A stretch of DNA of 64,000 nucleotides, from the NCBI GenBank assembly GCA_963836775.1, contig CAWIKR010000003.1, positions 2,852,001-2,916,000 of the forward strand, in the 5' to 3' direction. A program made the position numbers and the translations under genes. The notes under the pieces are model-generated. The model saw only the letters and a list, made by a program, of their open reading frames with translations, was not told where the DNA came from and ran no database searches. Below, piece by piece: positions 52,827-59,706 of this stretch; the stretch's first letter is position 1; every line of letters begins with the position of its first letter. The DNA is from DASQPR01 sp963836775 (GTDB taxonomy: Bacteria; Actinomycetota; Actinomycetes; Mycobacteriales; Micromonosporaceae).

Positions 52827-53497
52827 CGATCCGCGTGGTCCTCGTCGATGACCAGCCGCTGGTCCGGTCCGGCCTGCGGATGCTGATCTCGGACGCGGAC
52901 GACATCGAGGTGGTCGGCGAGGGCGGTTCCGGCGAGGAGGCGATCCGGCTGGCGGCCGAGCACCGGCCGGACGTCATCGTGATGGACATCCGGATGCCCG
53001 GCATGGACGGAATCGAAGCGACCCGGCGGCTCGCCGCCGGCGCCACCCAGGGAATTGCCGCCGGAGCCGGCGGGCCGCGCGTGCTGATGCTCACCACATT
53101 CGACGACGACGAATATGTCTACGGCGCGCTCCGCGCCGGAGCCAGCGGGTTCCTGGTCAAGGACATGGCGCTGGACGACATCCTGGACGCGATCCGGGTG
53201 GTGGGCGGCGGTGACGGCCTGATCGCGCCAAGCGTCACCCGGCGGCTGATCGCCGAATTCGCCGACCGTCCGCAGCGCTCGGCTCCGGCGGCGTCGCTGG
53301 CCGCCATCACCGATCGGGAGCGCGAGGTCCTGACCTTGGTGGGCCGGGGCCGATCCAACGCGGAGATCGCCGCTGAGCTCTACATCAGTGTCGCGACCGC
53401 AAAAGCGCACGTCGCGCGGCTGCTGACCAAGCTGGACGCCCGCGACCGGGTGCAGCTGGTCATCGTCGCCTACGAGACCGGGCTGGTCTCGCCGTGA
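52823..53497 (+). CDS. NarL/FixJ-family response regulator
   Basis: 224 residues. Receiver domain with VLVDDQPLVRSGLRML, phosphoacceptor Asp in VIVMDIRMPGMDG and the Lys in FLVKD; LuxR-type DNA-binding domain with TDREREVLTLVGRGRSNAEI and ATAKAHVARLLTKL. An Ala/Gly-rich insert (GATQGIAAGAGG) lies in the alpha3-beta4 region. Partner of the kinase just upstream. Confidence 0.94.
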   Translation: MTIRVVLVDDQPLVRSGLRMLISDADDIEVVGEGGSGEEAIRLAAEHRPDVIVMDIRMPGMDGIEATRRLAAGATQGIAAGAGGPRVLMLTTFDDDEYVYGALRAGASGFLVKDMALDDILDAIRVVGGGDGLIAPSVTRRLIAEFADRPQRSAPAASLAAITDREREVLTLVGRGRSNAEIAAELYISVATAKAHVARLLTKLDARDRVQLVIVAYETGLVSP

Positions 53498-53562
53498 ACC
53501 CGGATCGAACCGACCTCCGGCCACCCGGCCACCCGGCCGACGCCGACAGCGGCGGTCCGCGG

Positions 53563-54714
53563 TCAGATCCGGGACAGGACCGCAATCGCCTGGCGCACCG
53601 GGAATGAATTCGCGGCACCCTCGAACGTGATCTCGCTGCGGCACAACCGCTGGAACATCCGCCAGCCGGCGCGGCTCCCGATGACGAAGTGGAATGCACC
53701 GGGATGACGGCGGAACGCGGTCATCAAACGGCGGCCGGCGGCCATCTCCGGCAGCAGCACCCGGCCGACCTCATCCAGATAACCGTCCAGCCGATCCGGG
53801 TCCGCGGCGGCCACCGCCGCGGCCGCGGCGGCACCGGCGAAGGCGCCGGATCGCAGCGCGAAACTGATCCCCTCACGGGTCCACGGCTCCAGCAGACCAG
53901 CGGCGTCGCCGGCGACCAGGACCCGGCCGCTGCGAAGGGGCGAGTCCACTGCCCGGCATCGGGTGAGGTGCCCGGAGTCGTGCAGCGGCTCGATCCCGTC
54001 CAGCCCCAGCCGGGTTACGAACTCGTCCAGGTAGGCCCGGGTCTCGGTGCCATTGCCGCGAGCCGCGATGACGCCGACGGTGAGCCGGTCCGACTTCGGG
54101 AACACCCAGCCGTACGACCCGGGGATCCGGCCCCAGTCCAGCAACACCCGGCCGCGCCAGTGGTCCTGCAGCGAGGCCGGGATCGGAAGCTCCACCTCGA
54201 GCCCGAGATCGACCTGATCGAAGGTCACGCCGACGTGCCGGGCGCTGATGCCGCCCGAGCCGTCGGCGCCGATCACGATCGCGGCGCGGATCGTGGTGCC
54301 GTCGGCCAGCCGGATCGTCACACCGGACTCGTCCTGGTCGATGCTGCGGGCGAGAGCCGCTTGCCGAACCGTGACACCGGCCTCGGATGCCGCCAATTGA
54401 AGAGCGTTGTCCATTTCCTCCCTGGTCACCATCTCGATTATCGAGTCGTCGGCGCCTCGGTGCACGATCTCCCGGCCGCCGTGGAGGGTGAAGACACCGA
54501 TCCGGACCGAGTCCCGGGCGGGTGGCTTGATCAGCTGTCGCAGCACGTCCAGCGAGGCACCGATCAGGCCGCCACCGCAGGTCTTGTAGCGCGGGTATTC
54601 GGCCCGCTCCAGGACGACGGTCCGAGCCCCGCTCCGAGCCGCCGTGATCGCCGCGGCCAATCCGGCCGGGCCGCCGCCGAGCACCGCGATATCCCACTCC
54701 ACGCCGTCAGACAC
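53563..54714 (-). CDS. Geranylgeranyl reductase-family FAD-dependent oxidoreductase
   Basis: 383 residues. FAD-binding GGGPAGLAAAITAARSG near the N-terminus, YKTCGGGLIG (family cysteine motif), VIGADGSGG, WVFPKSDRLTVGV and the second FAD motif VLVAGDAAGLLEPWTREGI. The family reduces isoprenoid double bonds, for example in menaquinone or polyprenyl lipids; the exact substrate cannot be given. The GTG start is 6 nt after a TAGGCT -10 box (54726-54721), so it is probably leaderless. No neighbour suggests the pathway. Confidence 0.9.
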   Translation of the reverse strand: MSDGVEWDIAVLGGGPAGLAAAITAARSGARTVVLERAEYPRYKTCGGGLIGASLDVLRQLIKPPARDSVRIGVFTLHGGREIVHRGADDSIIEMVTREEMDNALQLAASEAGVTVRQAALARSIDQDESGVTIRLADGTTIRAAIVIGADGSGGISARHVGVTFDQVDLGLEVELPIPASLQDHWRGRVLLDWGRIPGSYGWVFPKSDRLTVGVIAARGNGTETRAYLDEFVTRLGLDGIEPLHDSGHLTRCRAVDSPLRSGRVLVAGDAAGLLEPWTREGISFALRSGAFAGAAAAAAVAAADPDRLDGYLDEVGRVLLPEMAAGRRLMTAFRRHPGAFHFVIGSRAGWRMFQRLCRSEITFEGAANSFPVRQAIAVLSRI

Positions 54715-54720
54715 CCGGGC

Positions 54721-54726
54721 AGCCTA
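54721..54726 (-). promoter_or_regulatory. -10 box of a leaderless flavoprotein transcript
   Basis: Minus strand TAGGCT, 6 nt before the GTG at 54714. Confidence 0.4.
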
Positions 54727-54874
54727 ATCGGCTCGCCGGGGCGGTGCATCCGGCCTACCCGGAAACCGGGCGGTGCGGTCGGCGCACCGCGTCGATCACC
54801 GCGGCCGGGTCGCCGACATGCGGGGCGTGGTCCGCGTACCGCGTGATCGGCGCCGGCCGGGTTGAGCGCAAACG

Positions 54875-54908
54875 GCGGTGCCGCCGGTCGATCGACCGGC
54901 GGCACCGC
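54875..54908. terminator. Perfect 34-nt palindrome, terminator of the GH87-like gene
   Basis: Every base of 54875-54908 pairs symmetrically about the centre (…GGTCGA|TCGACC…). It lies 54 bp after the GH87-like stop codon on the minus strand, before the flavoprotein gene. Confidence 0.7.
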
Positions 54909-54924
54909 TCCCCTGGTTCTAGAT

Positions 54925-54980
54925 CTTGCTCAATGGATCATTGGTTCCAGATCTGGCTGTGCCTATTGATTCCAGACCTG
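54925..54980 (-). repeat. Near-duplicate of the GH87-like 3' end beyond its stop codon
   Basis: The last codons GTCTGGAATCAATAG are echoed about 20 nt downstream as ATCTGGAACCAATGA, again coding (V/I)WNQ-stop if read in the matching frame. It looks like the scar of a duplication or recombination between F5/8C-type domain ends. Confidence 0.45.
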
Positions 54981-57900
54981 GAATTCGGAGATCTGGCCCG
55001 CGGGCCAGCCGGTGTTCGCGGTGATATTCAGCCGGAAGTAGCGCTGAGTCGTGGCCGCGAACGTGATCGTCACCGTGTTCGCCGACGGGTTGAACGTGTA
55101 CGTCGCGGAATTCACGATCGTCGTAAAGGTCGTCCCGTTCGTGCTGCCCTGAACGGACAGCGTCTCGTTGCGAGAACCCCAGCCGGTGGGCAGCTGCAGC
55201 ACGATCTTGCTGGCGCTCTGCGCCGAGCCTAGATCGACCTGGACCCACTGCGGGAACGCGTTGTTGGCGCTCTCCCAGTAGGTCGTCTGGTTGCCATCCG
55301 TCACATTGCTCGACGGGTAGACATCCGTGTGGCTGGACTCGCTGGTCGGCTTGCCGGCCGCGAGGTTGGTGGCCACCGTGCCGGCACCGGTTCCGGTCAA
55401 CCCGACGGTGGTCGGGCTGTTGGTCGCGGTGCTGGTGATCGTCAGGCTGCCGGTACGCGTACCGGACGCGGTCGGGCGGAAGGTGACGCTGACGGTGCAC
55501 GAGGCACCGGCCGCGATCGACGTACCGCAGGTGTTCGTCTGCGAGTAGTCGCCGGTGACCGCCACGCTCGACACCGATGCCGCCGCCGTGCCGGTGTTCT
55601 GGACCGTCACCGGCTGCGCCGCGGAGTTGGTGTTGAGCGCCTGCGATGCGAAGGTCAGCGATGTCGGGTTGGTGGACAGGGTCGCCGAGTTCGGCGGGGT
55701 GCCGCCGCTCGGGTAGACCTCGAACTCCGAGACCTGGCCGGCCGACCAGCCGGTGTTGGCGGTGATGTTGACCCGCACGTAGCGGGCGTTCGTCGCCGGT
55801 GTCGTGATGTTCACGACGTTGGTCGGCGACGTGAACGTGTAGCCGGCCGACGGCACGATGGTGCTGAAGTTGGTGCCGTCGGTGCTGGTCAGCACGGACA
55901 ACGTCTGGGTACGCGTACCCCAGGCGGCCTGCGGCGGCAGCTTCAGCGTCACCTTGCCGACGCTGTAAGCGGCACCGAGGTCGACCTGCAGCCACTGCGG
56001 GAACACGCCGTTCGTGCTCTCCCAGTAGGTGTTGGCGTCACCGTCGGTGGCCATCGCCGGTGTCTGCGCACCGTTGACCTGGCTGCTCGCCGTCGCCGGC
56101 TGGTTCAGCGCAATGTTGGTCGTGGTGCCGATGCCGCTGCCCGAGAGCGCCACGGTGCTCGGGCTGTTGTTGGCGTTGCTCGTGATGGTGAGGTTGCCGG
56201 TCCGAGCACCACCGACGGTCGGGGTGAACTTGACCGTCACCGTGCAGGACGCGTTGACCGCCAGCGTCGCGCAGGTGTTGGTCTGACTGAAGTCGCCGGA
56301 GGTGGAGACTCCGGAGACGGTCGCCGACGTGGTGCCCGAGTTGGTCACGGTCACCGTTTGAGTCGCCGACGAGTTGCCGACAATGGTGCCGGCGAAGGTC
56401 AGCGACGACGGGTTGGTGTTCAGGACCGGTCCCGGCGCCACGCCGGTTCCGGACAGCGGCACGCTGTTGGCGATGCCGGACGCGGTGATGGCGAGGTTCC
56501 CGGTACGCGTACCGGTCGCCGTCGGCGCGAACGTCACGCTGATCGTGCACGAGCCGCCGGCCGCGATCGACGAGCCGCAGGTGTTGGTCTGGCTGAAGTC
56601 GCCGGTGGTGGAGATCCCGGCGACCGGAGCCGCGGCGGTGCCGCTGTTGCTGACCGTCACGGTCTGCGGGTTGCTGGTCGAGCCGGTCGCCTGGGTGCCG
56701 AAGCCGACCGCGGTCGGGCTGATCGAGATCAGCGAGCCGTTGTCCGGCAGGTACGGCGGGAACGTCGGGGTGATGTTCGCGCACTGCGGGGTCCCGATGA
56801 TGCCGGAGTTGCCGCCACCATCGGTGATGGTGAAGCCGACGCCGCAGTTGTAGATCGGGCCCGGCCCTTGCGTGCCGGTCGCGGTGCTGTTCGAGATCGT
56901 GGCGGCACCGCCAACCATCTCCTGGACGACCCAGGTGCCGGTGTTCTGGATAGTGGCGTTATTGATCTTGACGTTGTTAACGCCGGATCCGGACACCGCC
57001 ATGATCGCCGAGTACGGGCTCTGCTGGATCAGGATGTTGTCGACGTTGGTCAGGCCGTTCATCGCGCCGTCCCGGGCGTCGAACCAGAGTGCGCCGACAC
57101 CGAACTGCCAGTTCGGGTCGAGGCTTCCGTCCCGGATCAGCGTGTTGCGCAGCACGTCGGTGCGGCCCAGCGTGGTGGACGCGAACCGCTGCGCCACGTG
57201 AATGCCACCACCCTGGGTGAGGCCGGAGTCGATCACCCGGTTGTCGGTGACGAAGTTGTCGTGACCGCCGTAGATGGCGATGCCGTTGGCCAGGATCGGG
57301 TACTGCACGGTGTCGTGGTCGAACGAGTCGTTCGAGTCGGCCACCGAGTCGGCCCAGGTCGCGAGGCCGTCATCGCCGGTGTTGCGGATGTCCGAGTTGG
57401 TCACCTTGGAGTTGGTGACGCCCTTGTGGAAGTTCACGCCGTCGGCGGTCACGTCGCGGATCCGCATGCCGCTGAACACCAGGCTGTCCATCGGCCCGTC
57501 CATCCAGGCGCCGACCTTGTCGTGCTCGATCCAGACCCGGTCCACGGTGGAGTTGCTCAGTGCACCGCCGATGCCGTTGACCTGGTCACCATCGTTGCGC
57601 TCCTGGACGTTGCCGAAGATCGCGAAGTCGGACAGATGCACGTTGCTGCCACCGTTGGGAGCCCAGCCGCCGTAGATGCCGGGTGCATTGCCGGTGATCA
57701 CCGAGCGCCACATGCCGGCGCCCTTGATGGTGACGTTGTTGACGATGATGTGCGAACACGACATCGAGCAACCGCTGGTGCTGCCCGGAACCTTGAACGT
57801 GCCTTCCGGGATCCACACCGTGCCACCCGCACCCGCGGCGGCGATCGCCGAATTGAACGCGGCGGTCGAGTCCGCGGCACCGGACGGGTCAGCGCCGAAA

Positions 57901-58550
57901 CTGGTCACCGAGACCGAGCCGGACGGCTGCGACAGCGCCGGCGCCACGGTCTCGAAATCGGCGAAGTCGATGGTGTAGGACGACGCCGTGTCCTCCGCGT
58001 CGACCTGCAGCTTGAACGTCGTACCGGCCGGGTAGCTGGTGCTGAACAGCCGGTGCACCTCGTCGTAGAAGTGGTGCGGGTTGCCCTGGCCCGGGTCGTT
58101 GGAGAACGGGTAGCCGCCGTAATACCAGCTATACGCGTTGGTCAGAGTGAAGTTCGACTGCTTGGTGCCGTTGATGTAGAGCGACAGCGGGGCCGAATAG
58201 ACCGAACCGTTGCCGGTATCCGGGATGCTGTAGCGGAACACGATCGAGTTGGTCGCCACCGGCGTGGTGAACTGCACGAACTTGCCGGAGCCGGCGAGCG
58301 TGACCGCCTTGCGGTAGGACGCCTCGGCGGGCAGGGTGCCGTAGGCCGCGCTCGGGCCGATCACCGTGCCGTTGGTGCTGGAGTTTTCGGCCTGCACTTC
58401 CACGTAGGGCAACGTCGCGCCGACGCCGCCGGTCGCCGCCGCGTATGCCGGGGTGGCTTCCAAGCCAACGATCCCGGCCGCGACCAGCGCGGTCGCGGCG
58501 ATGACAGCGCTGGCGCGCCGCCCCGCCGTACCTCGTTTGATCCGGACCAT
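54963..58550 (-). CDS. Secreted GH87-like alpha-1,3-glucanase with ASH and F5/8C modules
   Basis: 1195 residues. Signal peptide to about 37; an N-terminal CBM-like beta-sandwich (about 45-205); a right-handed beta-helix (about 210-600) whose NTGDDGLATWADS, NGIAIYGGHDNFVTDN and GGGIHVAQRF match GH87 mycodextranase/alpha-1,3-glucanase, with the Asp pair in GDD as likely catalytic residues. Then come alternating modules: two ASH (choice-of-anchor D) repeats, an F5/8C domain (about 805-930), a third ASH repeat and a second F5/8C domain (about 1035-1195). The F5/8C parts probably bind polysaccharide. Expected target is alpha-1,3-glucan of fungal walls or biofilms (inference). Confidence 0.82.
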   Translation of the reverse strand: MVRIKRGTAGRRASAVIAATALVAAGIVGLEATPAYAAATGGVGATLPYVEVQAENSSTNGTVIGPSAAYGTLPAEASYRKAVTLAGSGKFVQFTTPVATNSIVFRYSIPDTGNGSVYSAPLSLYINGTKQSNFTLTNAYSWYYGGYPFSNDPGQGNPHHFYDEVHRLFSTSYPAGTTFKLQVDAEDTASSYTIDFADFETVAPALSQPSGSVSVTSFGADPSGAADSTAAFNSAIAAAGAGGTVWIPEGTFKVPGSTSGCSMSCSHIIVNNVTIKGAGMWRSVITGNAPGIYGGWAPNGGSNVHLSDFAIFGNVQERNDGDQVNGIGGALSNSTVDRVWIEHDKVGAWMDGPMDSLVFSGMRIRDVTADGVNFHKGVTNSKVTNSDIRNTGDDGLATWADSVADSNDSFDHDTVQYPILANGIAIYGGHDNFVTDNRVIDSGLTQGGGIHVAQRFASTTLGRTDVLRNTLIRDGSLDPNWQFGVGALWFDARDGAMNGLTNVDNILIQQSPYSAIMAVSGSGVNNVKINNATIQNTGTWVVQEMVGGAATISNSTATGTQGPGPIYNCGVGFTITDGGGNSGIIGTPQCANITPTFPPYLPDNGSLISISPTAVGFGTQATGSTSNPQTVTVSNSGTAAAPVAGISTTGDFSQTNTCGSSIAAGGSCTISVTFAPTATGTRTGNLAITASGIANSVPLSGTGVAPGPVLNTNPSSLTFAGTIVGNSSATQTVTVTNSGTTSATVSGVSTSGDFSQTNTCATLAVNASCTVTVKFTPTVGGARTGNLTITSNANNSPSTVALSGSGIGTTTNIALNQPATASSQVNGAQTPAMATDGDANTYWESTNGVFPQWLQVDLGAAYSVGKVTLKLPPQAAWGTRTQTLSVLTSTDGTNFSTIVPSAGYTFTSPTNVVNITTPATNARYVRVNITANTGWSAGQVSEFEVYPSGGTPPNSATLSTNPTSLTFASQALNTNSAAQPVTVQNTGTAAASVSSVAVTGDYSQTNTCGTSIAAGASCTVSVTFRPTASGTRTGSLTITSTATNSPTTVGLTGTGAGTVATNLAAGKPTSESSHTDVYPSSNVTDGNQTTYWESANNAFPQWVQVDLGSAQSASKIVLQLPTGWGSRNETLSVQGSTNGTTFTTIVNSATYTFNPSANTVTITFAATTQRYFRLNITANTGWPAGQISEFQVWNQ

Positions 58551-58664
58551 GTGCTGCTCACTTTCGACAAGGTCAGTTGGGGGGTCGACACTCGCCGACT
58601 CGGCGTCCCGAGTGGACAGATGTCAAAAAGGGGTGACCGGTCGGATGGGGGTGCGTTAACAGGG

Positions 58665-58693
58665 ACCGTAATGGCGCCGACACTTGTTCGCAA
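58665..58693 (-). promoter_or_regulatory. Promoter of the GH87-like gene
   Basis: Minus strand TTGCGA (58693-58688), 17-nt spacer, TACGGT (58670-58665). Its -10 is identical to that of the ABC importer operon. The leader is about 110 nt and includes the ACTCGG/CCGAGT inverted repeat. Confidence 0.45.
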
Positions 58694-58751
58694 TATTCAG
58701 ATACATGATTGATTTTTTTGTGCACGACGAGTGCAAGACCTTGACGCAGCT

Positions 58752-58889
58752 CTACCTGGGCGTCTTCAGCAACTCGTCGATGTCGATGCCTGCGAAGCTC
58801 GGCACAGCTTGGGGATGGCCTGCGCTGGCCGCGTGTTGCCGGGCGGCGCGCAGCCCCGGGAAAGTGTCACCGTCGGCGCTGATCCGCAC
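58752..58889 (-). CDS. Small 45-residue open frame or gene remnant
   Basis: GTG start at 58889, TAG at 58752. The product (VRISADGDTFPGLRAARQHA…IDIDELLKTPR) has strong GC3 bias in about 80 percent of codons, unlike random gap sequence, and ends in an acidic helix. There is no ribosome site. The frame stays open upstream through VIELRLAILTV back to the TAG of the GNAT gene, so it may be the 3' end of a decayed larger gene. No family recognised. Confidence 0.35.
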   Translation of the reverse strand: MRISADGDTFPGLRAARQHAASAGHPQAVPSFAGIDIDELLKTPR

Positions 58890-59027
58890 CGTGAGGATTG
58901 CGAGCCGCAGCTCTATGACGGCTCGGATCCCGGCCGTCCGCCGCCCGGCGCCGACCGGGGCTCTGCGACCCGTCGCTAGACCGCGGCAAGCCGCTAGCCC
59001 GGGGTCGCCCGCCGCTACGTCAGCCGG

Positions 59028-59567
59028 CTACGGCGTCCAGTCGCGCCGGAGCAGACCGTAGATCACCATGTCGGCGAAGCCGTCGCCGTCGTACTCGCGC
59101 TCCCGCTGAGTGCCCTCGTGCGTGAAGCCGCACGTCTCCGCGGTCCGCCGCATGGCCGTGTTGCTGGCCAGCGTTTCCAATTCCAGGCGCCGCAGATTGC
59201 GGTTGCGAAAGCCGTACCGGCAGAGCAGCCGGATCACCTCGGTCCCGTACCCCTGGCCGCGTGCCTCGGGGAGCAGCGTGATGCCGAGGTGGGCGTAGCG
59301 GTTGAAGGCGTTGATCCCCCACAGCACGCCGCCGCCCAGGAAGGTGCCGTCGGCCACGGTTTCGGCCAGCAGCGACACCATGGACTCGCCGTCCGGCGGC
59401 TCGTTGACCTGCTTCTCCAGGCGGGCCCGGACCTGGCCGACGTGGCGCGGCAGGAACGGCGCGTCGTCGATGATCAGGTGCAGCTCGGGATCACCGTGCA
59501 GCCGGAACATGTTCGGCGCGTCATCGGGTGTGGGCGGGCGCAGTCGGACCCGGTCGGTGGCGAACAT
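59028..59567 (-). CDS. RimJ/RimL-type GNAT N-acetyltransferase
   Basis: 179 residues. Acetyltransf_3 fold with the N-terminal DRVRLRPPTPDDAPNMFRLHGDPEL and acetyl-CoA loop EARGQGYGTEVIRLL, then ASNTAMRRTAETCGF. Targets of this group include ribosomal proteins, antibiotics and free amino compounds. The ATG lies 6 nt after a TAGCGT -10 box, so the mRNA is probably leaderless. No functional link to the neighbouring glycan genes is visible. Confidence 0.88.
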   Translation of the reverse strand: MFATDRVRLRPPTPDDAPNMFRLHGDPELHLIIDDAPFLPRHVGQVRARLEKQVNEPPDGESMVSLLAETVADGTFLGGGVLWGINAFNRYAHLGITLLPEARGQGYGTEVIRLLCRYGFRNRNLRRLELETLASNTAMRRTAETCGFTHEGTQREREYDGDGFADMVIYGLLRRDWTP

Positions 59568-59573
59568 GCCGCG

Positions 59574-59579
59574 ACGCTA
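59574..59579 (-). promoter_or_regulatory. -10 box of a leaderless GNAT transcript
   Basis: Minus strand TAGCGT, 6 nt before the ATG at 59567. Confidence 0.4.
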
Positions 59580-59706
59580 ACAGCCGACACGGTGACCATC
59601 GACCGGATTAATCCGGCACGCCGCGGAGCGCGGGCGGCCACTGTGCCTTGGAGGCCGGCTGGTGTGCGGGCCGGCACCGACGCCGGCCCGCACACGCAGC
59701 ACGAAC

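Larger units (their letters stand above)
58551..59027. other. Upstream region of the GH87-like gene
   Basis: Contains an inverted repeat ACTCGG-N4-CCGAGT (58598-58613), the promoter at 58665-58693, an AT-rich patch, and a 45-codon open frame at 58752-58889. Beyond that to 59027 there is an open, stop-free frame continuous with the end of the GNAT gene but no other sign of a gene. Confidence 0.4.

Noticed and set aside
54919..58712. Long open frames on both strands opposite the GH87-like gene
   Set aside because: Arg/Gly/Asp-rich translations with no motifs, typical antisense shadows of repetitive high-GC coding DNA.
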